Counted from the stretch's first letter, positions 1 to 8,841 are shown. The stretch is DNA of 37,810 nt from JAVVVD01 sp964642795 (GCA_964642795.1 CAZXRQ010000010.1:1-37810); one strand, 5' to 3'. Notes: generated by a model not told the origin, from the letters alone. Numbers and translations: made by a program.

Positions 1-53
1 TATCATATCATAATTCGTAAGCTTATACAAGTTTTAGTTGTTACTAAATACTA

Positions 54-614
54 GTGTATAACTATTGCCAGTATCTGCGCAAGGTGGGCAAGTGCGATCA
101 AGCTATCGGAGCTATCGACGCCACTATACCCTTTATGCAGGAATATCCTGTATCGCATATACATCATATGCTGCAGGGCGCGGAGGCGTTGACGGAGCGC
201 GGTTATTGGGCTGATGCAGATGAATACCTTACGGATGCCTGTACTACGGCGCTGGCGGATGGTTTTCTGCTTCCGCTGGCCATGTTTGCATATTTTACGG
301 CGGGGCGGGTGGAGAGCATAAGCGAGAAGATACTGCCGGGTTCCGCAAAGATAATCAAAAAGGTCAGCCGGCTGGACTTCGCCCAGTGGATTCGCAGCCT
401 GGAGCAGACGGGGGACGTGCAGCACATAAACCCGCTTACCAGGCTGACGCCGCGGGAGTACCAAATAGCGCGGCTTGCGGCCTTTGGAATGACCAATATG
501 AGCATAGCAAAACGGCTTGATATATCCAGCAATACGGTAAAATACTGTCTGCAGAAGATATTCGAAAAGCTGGATGTATTGAGCCGTGCCGAGCTTAAGG
601 ATCGTATTCTATAA
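54..614 (+). CDS. LuxR-family C-terminal HTH regulator fragment (5' truncated)
   Basis: The last ~60 residues form a LuxR/GerE helix-turn-helix: LTPREYQIARLAAFG, then SIAKRLDISSNTVK, then the recognition helix region up to the C-terminus. The first ~120 residues look helical and repeat-like, as in the C-terminal half of large MalT/LuxR regulators. Proteins of that kind are normally several hundred residues long, and here an in-frame TAA at 45-47 ends the frame just before a GTG at 54. The sequence before that point is abruptly AT-rich. I infer a 3' remnant of a larger regulator, possibly not functional. No Shine-Dalgarno site precedes the GTG. An intrinsic terminator follows at 694-728, and the ABC transporter operon starts next. 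Confidence 0.7.
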   Translation: MYNYCQYLRKVGKCDQAIGAIDATIPFMQEYPVSHIHHMLQGAEALTERGYWADADEYLTDACTTALADGFLLPLAMFAYFTAGRVESISEKILPGSAKIIKKVSRLDFAQWIRSLEQTGDVQHINPLTRLTPREYQIARLAAFGMTNMSIAKRLDISSNTVKYCLQKIFEKLDVLSRAELKDRIL

Positions 615-693
615 CGCCGCCCGCCTCTGCGGCACGTGAAAAACACAGCGTCGATAAACGGAATAAAAGTGCAAAACAGAATAAGCAATCGAT

Positions 694-728
694 AGTATTT
701 GGCGGCCTCGCAACGCCATACTTTTTTT
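694..728 (+). terminator. Intrinsic terminator after the LuxR fragment
   Basis: AGTAT-tt-GGCG pairs with CGCC-ATACT (two-base bulge), followed by seven T residues. It separates the regulator fragment from the ABC operon. Confidence 0.7.
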
Positions 729-743
729 GCGAGAAAAAGAAGA

Positions 744-773
744 TTTACAAACAGGACGTAAAAAATTGATAAT
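744..773 (+). promoter_or_regulatory. Candidate sigma-A promoter of the amino-acid ABC operon
   Basis: TTTACA (744-749), 18-base spacer, GATAAT (768-773). It lies about 80 bases before the binding-protein start, just after the terminator. Confidence 0.4.
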
Positions 774-855
774 ATATTCATCACAGTCAGACCAACACAG
801 ACGAAATGGCAAACCACACAATTCAGTCGACAAAAAAGAAAGGCGAATCAATCAC

Positions 856-1749
856 ATGAAAAAACTGATGGTTATTTTTTTGGTAATCGCACTGTGCGCA
901 ACGGCAATGGCCGGGTGCAGCGAAGCGGCGGATGAGCAGACGGCTGCCGAGGAGACTACCGGGGAGACTGAGGAAGCGGTTACCGAGGGAACGGACGCCG
1001 ATGCTGAGGACAACTCCCTGCAATACATTTTGGACAAGGGCACGTTCATAATGGGCTTTGACGATGCGTTCCCGCCGTTTACCTATATGGAAGACGACGG
1101 CACCTATACGGGCTTTGACGTGGATCTGGCCAAGGCGCTCTGTGAGAAGCTCGGCGTGGAGCTGGTGCTGCAGCCGGTAAGCTGGGCGGCCAAGGAGCAG
1201 GAGCTCAATACCTACAATGTTGATGTTATCTGGTCCGGTCTTGGCATAGTCGGAGAGCGCGCCGAGGTAATGGATATGTCCATACCGTACATCGTATCCT
1301 ACGGCGCCTGCCTCGTAAGACAGGATTCCAACATAGAGACGCTGGATCAGCTGGCCGGCAAGACGGTTTGCTTCCAGACCGGCGGCGCGTACTATACCCT
1401 GTTTGAAGAAAACGCCCCTGACATCCTGGAGTCCTTCGGCGAGGTCATATACCTTGACACCTGCGCTGAGATGCTCATGAGCCTTTCCACCGGCGCTGTG
1501 GACGCAGTATTGAGCGACAGCCTTACCGCATCGTACTATGCAACGCTGGAAGGCTTTGTATTCAACTTTATCTATGACGATACCATAATGCCTGGCATCC
1601 AGTATTGCGTAGGTATGCGCAAGGGCGACACGGCGCTGTATAACAAGGTAAACGAGCTGCTTATTGAGATCGGTCAGGAAGGCATTGCCGCTGAGGTCTC
1701 GGAGTATTGGTTCGGCTCGGATCTTACCACGATCAACGAATCCTACTGA
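856..1749 (+). CDS. Polar amino-acid ABC transporter substrate-binding lipoprotein
   Basis: 297-residue extracellular solute-binding protein, family 3 (SBP_bac_3). The N-terminus has a signal peptide and lipobox ending AMAGC, so Cys21 would be lipidated. An acidic Glu/Thr-rich linker follows, then the ligand fold with FIMGFDDAFPPFTYMEDDG and GFDVDLAKALCEKLGVE, the usual opening of polar amino-acid binding proteins. The start is ATG 856, at the signal peptide; the open frame runs upstream but has no signal-like residues there. Its likely role is to capture an amino acid outside the membrane and deliver it to the permease and ATPase encoded at 2303-3738. The exact ligand cannot be read from sequence. 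A decayed paralogue of its 3' half follows directly downstream. Confidence 0.9.
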   Translation: MKKLMVIFLVIALCATAMAGCSEAADEQTAAEETTGETEEAVTEGTDADAEDNSLQYILDKGTFIMGFDDAFPPFTYMEDDGTYTGFDVDLAKALCEKLGVELVLQPVSWAAKEQELNTYNVDVIWSGLGIVGERAEVMDMSIPYIVSYGACLVRQDSNIETLDQLAGKTVCFQTGGAYYTLFEENAPDILESFGEVIYLDTCAEMLMSLSTGAVDAVLSDSLTASYYATLEGFVFNFIYDDTIMPGIQYCVGMRKGDTALYNKVNELLIEIGQEGIAAEVSEYWFGSDLTTINESY

Positions 1750-1849
1750 GCTGGGGAGTACACTAAGCGCACAATACGGCAGGACGTGCCCTGCTTAGCA
1801 TACTCGCAGAATAACAACACGCATAGCTAAACGGCAAGCTTACTTGCAA

Positions 1850-2214
1850 AGAGCAGCGTTTGGTGTTGTGAGAGCCTTGTTTGGATTGGTACTGCGGCCG
1901 GTAGGTTGGGCTGCTGAGGAGAGGCGGCATTATCCATGCTTATGAGCCTGTCTACCGGCGCCGTTGACGCAGTCTGTGGCGACAACGACTCCATAGCGTA
2001 CTATGCAAATCTGGAAGGCTTTGTGTTCAACTTCCTGTATGACGATGAGATCATGCCGGGCGTCAACTATGCGATAGGTCTGCGCAAGGGCGACACGGCA
2101 CTGTGCGATAAGCTTAGCGAGCTGCTCATAGAGCTTAGCCAGGAAGGTACCGCAACGACCATCTCCGAGCAGTGGTTCGGCATGGATATTACCACGATAA
2201 ACGAATCCTACTGA
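1850..2214 (+). pseudogene. Decayed second copy of the substrate-binding protein gene
   Basis: Positions 1936-2214 encode 92 residues clearly homologous to the C-terminus of the upstream binding protein (shared MLMSLSTGAVDAV, LEGFVFNF, RKGDTAL, TTINESY). Immediately before, 1889-1921 matches the region encoding LQPVSWAAKE of the intact gene, but in a different frame. About 270 bases that separate these two regions in the intact gene are missing. The remnant therefore carries an internal deletion plus a frameshift and has no signal peptide. Traces of similarity reach back to about 1850. I read this as a former tandem duplicate, now dead. A short start at ATG 1936 is formally open but has no ribosome site. 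Confidence 0.8.
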
Positions 2215-2244
2215 GCGGATATATCTACGGGATAACAATGACGA

Positions 2245-2269
2245 CTGTGGGCTGCTCGTCAGCCCACAG
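2245..2269 (+). promoter_or_regulatory. Intercistronic hairpin before the permease gene
   Basis: CTGTGGGCTG / CAGCCCACAG forms a perfect 10-bp stem with a CTCGT loop. No strong T-run follows, so it is more likely a partial terminator or 3'-end stabiliser that lowers permease expression relative to the binding protein. Confidence 0.6.
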
Positions 2270-2302
2270 AGTTTAATACCAATAGCGAAGGAGCCGTTTA
2301 CA

Positions 2303-2950
2303 ATGTCATCAATTTGGATTTCGACCCTGGAAATGATGTTTGACAAGCTCGGAGTAACGCTTGAGCTATTCGCCGTGGTATTGGTCACATCGACAATACT
2401 CGGCCTTGTTCTTGCGCTGGGCTGCGGGGTAAAATGGAAGCCGCTCACAGCGGTGATACGCGTATACCTGCTTATACTCCGCGGAACGCCTACAATACTT
2501 CAGCTGATGTTTTTCTACTACGCCCCTTACTACATTTTGGGGGTGACCCTGCCGCGCTTCTGGGCGGCCGTGCTTGCGCTGACCTTGAACTACTCCGCAT
2601 ACGCGTGCGAGGTGTTCAGAGCGGGCATAGAGTCCATACCTCAGGGCCAATACGAAGCCGCGCAGGTGCTGGGCTTCTCAAAATGGGGAACTTATAAGTG
2701 CATAATTATACCGCAGGTAATAAAACGTATAGTACCTCCCTATACCAGCAGCATGATGACGCTTATCAAGGATACGTCGCTTGCGCAGGTGATAGGCGTG
2801 GTTGAGATATACCGTGTCGCAACGATACAGATGGCGAAGTATTTTGCAACAGAGCCTCTTATTGTAGCAGCGATCTTTTATCTGGTAATGAATATCGTGG
2901 TGGAACGTACGGGCAATTATATCGAGAAAAAACTGGACTATTACAAGTAA
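2303..2950 (+). CDS. Amino-acid ABC transporter permease
   Basis: 215-residue inner-membrane protein of the HisM/GlnP type (BPD_transp_1). It has about five hydrophobic segments, and the cytoplasmic EAA loop reads EAAQVLGFSKWGTYKCIIIPQ, the contact site for the ATPase. Length is typical for the family. A good ribosome site (GAAGGAG) precedes ATG 2303. It is 17 bases from the ATPase gene and downstream of the binding-protein gene, so the three form one importer. Only one permease is present, so it probably acts as a homodimer. Confidence 0.93.
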   Translation: MSSIWISTLEMMFDKLGVTLELFAVVLVTSTILGLVLALGCGVKWKPLTAVIRVYLLILRGTPTILQLMFFYYAPYYILGVTLPRFWAAVLALTLNYSAYACEVFRAGIESIPQGQYEAAQVLGFSKWGTYKCIIIPQVIKRIVPPYTSSMMTLIKDTSLAQVIGVVEIYRVATIQMAKYFATEPLIVAAIFYLVMNIVVERTGNYIEKKLDYYK

Positions 2951-2967
2951 GCGGAGGTTGTATCACG

Positions 2968-3738
2968 ATGAGCGGAGAAGTTATACTGGACGTTAAAAAC
3001 GTCAAAAAGAGCTTTGGAAGCCTGGAAGTGCTTAAGGACATCAGTTTCGATGTAAAGAATAGAGAGATCGTGTCCATTATCGGGCCGTCGGGCTCGGGGA
3101 AATCCACGCTGCTGCGCTGCATAACGCATTTGGAAACGGTGGATGACGGCACGATAACGATAGGCGGCGAGGATCTCGTGCGGCAGACCCCGGAGGGCGC
3201 GCAGTATGCAACGCCGGATAAAAGGCGCATGATCTGCAAAAAAACAGGACTGGTGTTCCAAAACTTCAACCTGTTTCCGCACTGGAGCGTAAAGCAGAAC
3301 ATCACGGCGGCGCCGGTGCGCGTTTACGGCGTATCCCCTAGTCAGGCGAATGAAGAGGCGCTGGCACTGTTGGACAAGCTGGGACTTGCCAGCAAGGCCG
3401 ACGCATATCCATACCAGCTTTCGGGCGGACAGGCGCAGCGTGTTGCTATAGCGCGCGCACTTGCGCTGAACCCGGATATACTGTTTTTCGACGAGCCGAC
3501 CTCGGCGCTGGATCCCGAGCTTACGCAGGAGGTTCTAAAGGTCATACGGTCGCTGGCAGAAATGCACATGACGATGGTAATAGTCACCCACGAGATGACC
3601 TTCGCGCACGATATATCCGACAGGATAATCTTCATGGACGGCGGCGTGATCGTAGAGGATTGCACGCCGGATGAGCTGTTCCTGTCCGAAAACCAGCGTA
3701 CAAAGGACTTCCTTGGCAACTACTTTACCAACGCGTAA
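2968..3738 (+). CDS. Amino-acid ABC transporter ATP-binding protein (GlnQ-like)
   Basis: 256 residues with all ABC ATPase motifs: Walker A GPSGSGKST (residues 39-47), signature LSGGQAQR, Walker B ILFFDEPTSALD and switch histidine in VTHEM. It hydrolyses ATP to drive import through the permease encoded just upstream. An internal stretch around residues 72-85 (PEGAQYATPDKRR) is longer than in the shortest GlnQ proteins but lies where family members vary. Last gene of the transporter block; 74 bases separate it from the dehydrogenase operon, and no terminator is visible between them. Confidence 0.95.
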   Translation: MSGEVILDVKNVKKSFGSLEVLKDISFDVKNREIVSIIGPSGSGKSTLLRCITHLETVDDGTITIGGEDLVRQTPEGAQYATPDKRRMICKKTGLVFQNFNLFPHWSVKQNITAAPVRVYGVSPSQANEEALALLDKLGLASKADAYPYQLSGGQAQRVAIARALALNPDILFFDEPTSALDPELTQEVLKVIRSLAEMHMTMVIVTHEMTFAHDISDRIIFMDGGVIVEDCTPDELFLSENQRTKDFLGNYFTNA

Positions 3739-3812
3739 GCGCCGATATTCCCGGCCGTGTGTGGAGCGTGGCGGGGTGACAAACGATATTTTATCATTTA
3801 GCGGAGTATCAC

Positions 3813-4802
3813 ATGCAAGAATATAGTAAGGATTTTTTAATTGAGATGCTGGAGAACCTGTGGACGGTAAGGCTGTTTGAGCAATCCGCCGGCAAGTCCT
3901 TCATCAAGGGTGAAATAAGCGGCAACGTACACGTATGCACGGGTCAGGAGGGCGCGGTGGTGGGTGCCAACATGGCGCTTGAGCCGGAGGATTACATCGC
4001 GGCGAGCCACCGCGGGCACGGTCACTGCATAATGAAGAGCCATGATGTGGACCATACCATGGCGGAGCTGTTCGGACGGACGACCGGGTTCTGCCGCGGC
4101 AGAGGCGGCTCAATGCACGTTACCAAGATCGAAAGCGGGCTGCTTGGCGCAAACGGCATAGTGGGCGGCGGCATACCGCTGGCAACCGGTTCGGCACTGG
4201 CGTCCAAGATAGACGGGGACAACGCTGTTACGGTCGTGTTTTTCGGCGATGGGGCGTCAAATCAGGGCTGCTTTCATGAGTGCGTCAATATGGCTGCTGC
4301 CTGGAAGCTGCCGATAATATACTTCATCGAGAACAACGAATTCGCAGTATCGGTAAACATTAAAAACGTATGCAATACTGAAACGCTCGCAGAGCGCGCC
4401 AAGGGCTATGGCATACCGGGCGAAAGAATAGACGGCACCAACGTGCTGGAGGTATATGAAACGGTGAAAAAGGCCGCGGAATGGGTGCGGAAAGGAAACG
4501 GCCCCATGCTGATAGACTGTAAGGTATATCGCTTTACGGGCCATTTCATAGGCGACTCTGTGGATTATGTGCCGGAGGAATACTTCCGCGAAGCGCACGA
4601 GCAGGACCCGATAGACAAGTTCAAGGCCTATTTGCTCGAGCAAAAAGTCGCAACGGCAGAGGAGATGGACGCGGTGCAGCAGAAGGCCTCTGACAGGATA
4701 GAAAAGGCAAGGCAGTTCGCGCTTGCGTCACCGCTGCCGGATAAGGCTGCGGTCACAGCTTTCAACTATTCCTGCGATAACGAGAGGAGCGTGAGCAGAT
4801 GA
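3813..4802 (+). CDS. acoA: Thiamine-dependent dehydrogenase E1 component, alpha subunit (acetoin/pyruvate type)
   Basis: 329 residues. The thiamine diphosphate motif is clear: GDGASN followed about 25 residues later by ENNEFA. The segment HRGHGHCIMK, then GGSMHVTK and LGANGIVGGGIPLA, is typical of AcoA and PDH E1-alpha proteins. It decarboxylates the substrate with the beta subunit and passes the acyl group to E2. Family resemblance favours acetoin dehydrogenase, but E1 alpha/beta proteins with this layout also include pyruvate dehydrogenases, so the substrate is unproven. Its stop codon overlaps the E1-beta start by four bases (ATGA), implying translational coupling. Confidence 0.88.
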   Translation: MQEYSKDFLIEMLENLWTVRLFEQSAGKSFIKGEISGNVHVCTGQEGAVVGANMALEPEDYIAASHRGHGHCIMKSHDVDHTMAELFGRTTGFCRGRGGSMHVTKIESGLLGANGIVGGGIPLATGSALASKIDGDNAVTVVFFGDGASNQGCFHECVNMAAAWKLPIIYFIENNEFAVSVNIKNVCNTETLAERAKGYGIPGERIDGTNVLEVYETVKKAAEWVRKGNGPMLIDCKVYRFTGHFIGDSVDYVPEEYFREAHEQDPIDKFKAYLLEQKVATAEEMDAVQQKASDRIEKARQFALASPLPDKAAVTAFNYSCDNERSVSR

Positions 4803-5779
4803 GCCGGACTATTTCTATGATAGCTGCTATACGTGAGGCCATGGATGAGGAGATGCAGCGCGACGAAGGCGTGATACTGCTTGGCGAGGATATAGGCCAG
4901 CTGGGCGGGCCGTTTGGATGCAGCCAGGGGCTGCTGGAGAAATACGGGCCAAACCGCATAGTAGAAACGCCTATAAGCGAGGGCGGCTTCACAGGCATGT
5001 GCGTAGGCGCGGCAATGCGCGGCAAACGGCCGATAGCGGAGCTGATGTACAACGACTTTATATCCGTGTGTCTGGATTCCATAATGAACCAGGCAGCGAA
5101 GCTGCATTATATGACCGGCGGGCAGGTGCGCATACCTATGGTGCTGCGCGCACCGACCGGCACGGGCAAGCGCGGCGCAGCGCAGCACTCCCAAAACCTT
5201 GAGGCCATATTTACCCATGTTCCCGGCCTGAAGGTGGTATGCCCGTCCACGGTACAGGATGCAAAGGGGCTGCTGAAGGCGGCTATACGCGACGACGACC
5301 CGGTGGTGTTTTTGGAGCACAAGTTCCTGTATACCAAAAAGGGCGAGGTGGACGACTCGATAGAAACCATCCCGTTGGGATACGCAAGCTGCCGCCGGGA
5401 GGGTAAGGACGTATCCATAATTACATGGAGCCGTCAGGTGAACTTTGCACTGGAGGCGGCGGAAGCATTGGAGAAAGACGGCATATCGGCCGAGGTGACA
5501 GACCTGCGTACGCTGGTGCCGCTGGACTGGGAGGCTATATGCGCCACGGTACGCAAGACGCACCGTGTTGTGATAGTTGAGGAGGACGTAAGGCGCTGCG
5601 GCTTCGGTGCGGAGCTTGCAGCGGAGATAAGCGAGGAGCTGTTTGACGAACTGGACGCGCCGGTAATGCGCGTGGCGGCCCTTAACAGCAGCGTGCCTTT
5701 CGCGGCGGAGCTGGAGGATGCGGTATTCCCTAACCCGCAGTGCATAAAAGACGCCGTTGCCGGGCTGCTTAAGCAGTAG
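4799..5779 (+). CDS. acoB: Thiamine-dependent dehydrogenase E1 component, beta subunit
   Basis: 326 residues of the Transket_pyr plus Transketolase_C type. Recognisable blocks are GEDIGQLGGPFG, ETPISEGGFTGMCVGAA, APTGTGKRGAAQHSQ and the C-terminal VIVEEDVRRCGFG. It forms the alpha2beta2 E1 with the gene upstream, with which it overlaps by four bases. The ribosome site of the following E2 gene overlaps its stop (TAGGAGG). Length is normal for AcoB/PdhB. Confidence 0.9.
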   Translation: MSRTISMIAAIREAMDEEMQRDEGVILLGEDIGQLGGPFGCSQGLLEKYGPNRIVETPISEGGFTGMCVGAAMRGKRPIAELMYNDFISVCLDSIMNQAAKLHYMTGGQVRIPMVLRAPTGTGKRGAAQHSQNLEAIFTHVPGLKVVCPSTVQDAKGLLKAAIRDDDPVVFLEHKFLYTKKGEVDDSIETIPLGYASCRREGKDVSIITWSRQVNFALEAAEALEKDGISAEVTDLRTLVPLDWEAICATVRKTHRVVIVEEDVRRCGFGAELAAEISEELFDELDAPVMRVAALNSSVPFAAELEDAVFPNPQCIKDAVAGLLKQ

Positions 5780-5792
5780 GAGGAAACGAGAA

Positions 5793-6989
5793 ATGGCTGA
5801 AGAGATCAGAATGCCCCAGCTGGGTGTATCCATGGAAACGGGCATCATCACGAAATGGCATAAAAACGTGGGCGATCCCGTAAAGCGCGGCGACGTGCTG
5901 GTGAGCATAGAGACCGAAAAGCTCACAAACGACGTTGAAGCGGAGACCGACGGCGTGCTGCTGGCGATCATAGCAAAGGAAGGCGACGAGCTGCCTATAC
6001 GCGGCCTGATGGGCATAGTGGGACAGCCGGGCGAAAAGTGGGACGCAGGCGAGGCTCCGGCGGCCCAGCCGGCAGCCCAGCCGGCGGTTGCGACGGAGGC
6101 GCCTAAAGAGGATCAGAATGCCGGGCAGCCGGCGCCGGCGCAGAGCGGGCGCATAAAGGCTACGCCTTTAGCAAAAAAGACTGCTGAAAAGCTCGGTGTG
6201 GAGTTGTCCGGGGTGCAGGGCGGCGGGACCACCGGCAGGATAAAGCAGGCCGATGTGCTGGCTTGCGCAGCAACCGGAAAACCTGCCGTTGAGAAGCGCG
6301 AAATGCCCAGCCGCGGAGTGCGCCGCGAGAAGATGTCCGGTATGCGCAAGAGCATAATGAAGAACATGCTCAATTCTCAGCAGATCAACGCGCAGACGGT
6401 TATGCGCGTGGACGTGGACATGACGGAGCTCATGGCGATGCGCAAGCAGTTTGCAAAGCTGGAGCGCAAGATATCCTATAACGATATAATCGTGCGCTGC
6501 GTGGCAAGGGCGCTGCGCGACCTGCCTGTGATAAACTGTTCCATCGACGGCACGGAAATAGTCTACCACGACTATGTGAATATTGGCATGGCGGTAGCGC
6601 TGCCCAACGGCTTGATAGTGCCGGTGGTGAAGGATGCGGACCTTAAAAACGTGGACGACATACACGAGGAGCTTACCGCGCTGATAGACAAGGCGCACAA
6701 CGGTATGCTGAGCGAGGATGACTATCATGGCGGCACCTTCACGGTAAGCTCGCTGGGCATATTCGATGTGGATAGCTTTACAGCGATAATCAACCCGCCG
6801 GAATCCGCCATACTGGGCGTGTGCCGCATCCATAAAACCCCGGTCGTCACGGACGACGATCAGATAGTGATAAGGCCGATGTGCGGCTTGTGCCTCGGCT
6901 ACGATCACCGCGTGATAGACGGCGCGGAGGCGGCGAAGTTCCTGCGCCTGGTGAAGCGTTATCTGGAGCAGCCAGTAACGCTGCTGTGA
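5793..6989 (+). CDS. acoC: Dihydrolipoamide acyltransferase (E2)
   Basis: 398 residues in three parts. An N-terminal lipoyl domain carries Lys43 in IETEKLTNDV, the lipoylation site. After an Ala/Pro-rich linker there is a peripheral subunit-binding domain (about 112-150, ATPLAKKTAEKLGVEL and GGTTGRIKQADV). The catalytic domain ends with DHRVIDG, giving the active-site His near residue 372. Start is ATG 5793, eight bases after a strong AGGAGG. The protein moves the acyl group from E1 to CoA and forms the core of the complex. A single lipoyl domain fits acetoin dehydrogenase or a Gram-positive PDH. Confidence 0.92.
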   Translation: MAEEIRMPQLGVSMETGIITKWHKNVGDPVKRGDVLVSIETEKLTNDVEAETDGVLLAIIAKEGDELPIRGLMGIVGQPGEKWDAGEAPAAQPAAQPAVATEAPKEDQNAGQPAPAQSGRIKATPLAKKTAEKLGVELSGVQGGGTTGRIKQADVLACAATGKPAVEKREMPSRGVRREKMSGMRKSIMKNMLNSQQINAQTVMRVDVDMTELMAMRKQFAKLERKISYNDIIVRCVARALRDLPVINCSIDGTEIVYHDYVNIGMAVALPNGLIVPVVKDADLKNVDDIHEELTALIDKAHNGMLSEDDYHGGTFTVSSLGIFDVDSFTAIINPPESAILGVCRIHKTPVVTDDDQIVIRPMCGLCLGYDHRVIDGAEAAKFLRLVKRYLEQPVTLL

Positions 6990-7016
6990 TGCTGCTTGGA
7001 TCGAAGGTGAAGTATT

Positions 7017-8420
7017 TTGGCTAATATTTATGTTATCGGGGGCGGCCCGGGCGGCTATGTGGCGGCGATACGCGCCGCGCAGCTTGGCGGTACGGTAACC
7101 GTTGTGGAAAAGGAAAAGCTGGGCGGCACCTGCTTAAACGTAGGCTGCATACCCACCAAGTGTATGCTGCACAGCGCGGATCTGCTGCGCGAGCTGAAGG
7201 AGCAGGGCAAGGATATCGGCGTTGAGGCGGAGAGCGTAAAGCTGAACTTCGCGCAGGTGATAGCGCATCAGGCGGCGGTGTCCGCCAAGCTGTCCGGCGG
7301 CGTGGCGGCGCTTATGAAGCTTAACCGCATCAAAGTGGTATACGGTACGGCGGCGTTCGTCGGCAAGGCGGCGCTGGAGATAACGCCCAACGGCGGCTCG
7401 CCGGAGATAGTGCGCCCGGATGCGATAATAATCGCTGCCGGCTCCGTAAACGCCGTGCCGCGCATACCGGGCATAAAGGGTAATCCGGGCTGCATAGATT
7501 CCACCGGCGCGCTGTTTATGGATGCGCTGCCCGCCTCAATGGTAATAATCGGCGGAGGCGTGATAGGGATGGAGCTGGGCTGCGCCTACAATACCTTCGG
7601 CACAAAGGTGACGATAGTGGAGATGATGCCCGCCATACTTCCCATGATGGACGGAGAGCTTACCAAGCTCGCTATGACACAGGCCAAAAAGGCAGGCATA
7701 GAGATAAAGCTGGATACGGCGGTTCAATCCGTGGAAAAGCGCGTTCAGGGTTCTACTGTGCGCTGCAAGACCAAATCCGGCGACGAGCTGGACATAGAGG
7801 CCGAAAAGGTACTGGTAGCAGTCGGACGCAGGGCCAATACTGAGACACTGCGGCTTGAAGACGGCGGCATTGAGAACAAAAACGGGCAGATAATCGTAAA
7901 CGACCGCATGGAGACCAGCGTACCCGGTGTATATGCTGTGGGAGACTGCGTATTCGGTCAGGCACAGCTTGCGCACGCAGCCTCGGCTATGGGCGAGGTG
8001 GCTGCGGAGAACAGTCTGGGCGGCAACGCTTTCTACGATCCGGCGACCTGTCCGTCCTGCGTATACATAGAGCCCGAATTTGCCGGCGTGGGCCTTACAG
8101 AGGAACAGGTCAAGGCTAAGGGCATCGAATATGACGTGGGCAAATTCCCGCTGAGTGCAAACGGTAAATCGCTCATATTAAACGGTGGCACAGGCATGAT
8201 AAAGGTGATATCGGGCAAGGAGTTCGGCGAGGTGCTGGGCGTGCATATGATCGGGCCGAGGGCGTCGGATATGATAGCCGAGGGCGCGCTGGCCATAGGC
8301 CTGGAAGCCACAACGGATGAGATAATCGGCACCATTCATCCCCACCCGACCGTAACGGAGGCGGTGCGCGAGGCTGCGTTGAGCGCACAGCACAGGGCCA
8401 TTCATACCGGCAACCGGTAA
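7017..8420 (+). CDS. lpdA: Dihydrolipoyl dehydrogenase (E3)
   Basis: 467-residue FAD flavoprotein disulfide reductase that reoxidises the lipoyl group of E2 with NAD+. Seen: FAD-binding GGGPGGYVAA near residue 8, redox pair Cys39/Cys44 in GGTCLNVGCIPTK, the NAD Rossmann motif IIGGGVIGMELG, the second FAD motif VYAVGDC, and the C-terminal catalytic pair His443/Glu448 in HPHPTVTEA. There is no fused lipoyl domain. The start is a TTG at 7017, supported by AAGGTGA seven bases upstream and by alignment of the protein N-terminus with the family. Confidence 0.95.
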   Translation: MANIYVIGGGPGGYVAAIRAAQLGGTVTVVEKEKLGGTCLNVGCIPTKCMLHSADLLRELKEQGKDIGVEAESVKLNFAQVIAHQAAVSAKLSGGVAALMKLNRIKVVYGTAAFVGKAALEITPNGGSPEIVRPDAIIIAAGSVNAVPRIPGIKGNPGCIDSTGALFMDALPASMVIIGGGVIGMELGCAYNTFGTKVTIVEMMPAILPMMDGELTKLAMTQAKKAGIEIKLDTAVQSVEKRVQGSTVRCKTKSGDELDIEAEKVLVAVGRRANTETLRLEDGGIENKNGQIIVNDRMETSVPGVYAVGDCVFGQAQLAHAASAMGEVAAENSLGGNAFYDPATCPSCVYIEPEFAGVGLTEEQVKAKGIEYDVGKFPLSANGKSLILNGGTGMIKVISGKEFGEVLGVHMIGPRASDMIAEGALAIGLEATTDEIIGTIHPHPTVTEAVREAALSAQHRAIHTGNR

Positions 8421-8442
8421 TACGAAAAAGAGGGCTGAGAAA

Positions 8443-8754
8443 ATGGCTGTGCAGCTTCAATATGCCGCGTTTATGTTTATTGCGGACGGAGCCGACCCCA
8501 AGGCGTCGCGCGTGGACGTCGCGGTCGACGACATGCTGCTTACAACGATAGGCGTATCGGGCTATGCACAGGCCGCGCAGGTTGCGGACGAGCTGGCAAG
8601 CGCCGGCTACTGCACGATAGAGCTTTGTGGCGGCTTTGGTATACGCGGGGTATATGAGGTGATGCGCGCCGTAGAGGGCAGGGCCAAGGTGGGCGTGGTG
8701 CGCTTTGACCTGCATCCGGATCTGAACAATATGAGCGGGGACAGCTTGTATTGA
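8443..8754 (+). CDS. DUF6506-like small protein in the dehydrogenase operon
   Basis: 103 residues of unknown function. The pattern AAFMFIADGADP at the start, then GYAQAAQVADELASAG, IELCGGFG and VGVVRFDLHP, resembles the DUF6506 family as I remember it. It is soluble, with no signal peptide or membrane segment. It lies 22 bases after E3, has an AGGGCTGAG ribosome region, and is followed directly by a terminator, so it is the last gene of the operon. Linkage suggests a role tied to the dehydrogenase or its substrate, but no biochemical function is visible. Confidence 0.75.
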   Translation: MAVQLQYAAFMFIADGADPKASRVDVAVDDMLLTTIGVSGYAQAAQVADELASAGYCTIELCGGFGIRGVYEVMRAVEGRAKVGVVRFDLHPDLNNMSGDSLY

Positions 8755-8774
8755 TGTTTTTGCACTGCAATAGT

Positions 8775-8815
8775 AAAGCGCGCAGGACGGTTGTACTGCG
8801 CGCTTTATTTTATCT
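8775..8815. terminator. Bidirectional intrinsic terminator (dehydrogenase operon / hsp20)
   Basis: AAAGCGCGCAG (8775-8785) pairs perfectly with CTGCGCGCTTT (8796-8806); the loop is ten bases and T-rich sequence follows. It lies between convergent genes and reads as a terminator on both strands. Confidence 0.85.
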
Positions 8816-8841
8816 ATACGGTTGGTGCGATACTGTGGCCA

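Noticed and set aside
4766..6016. Long minus-strand open frame opposite the E1-beta and E2 genes
   Set aside because: Antisense shadow of two well-recognised genes, with no family features.
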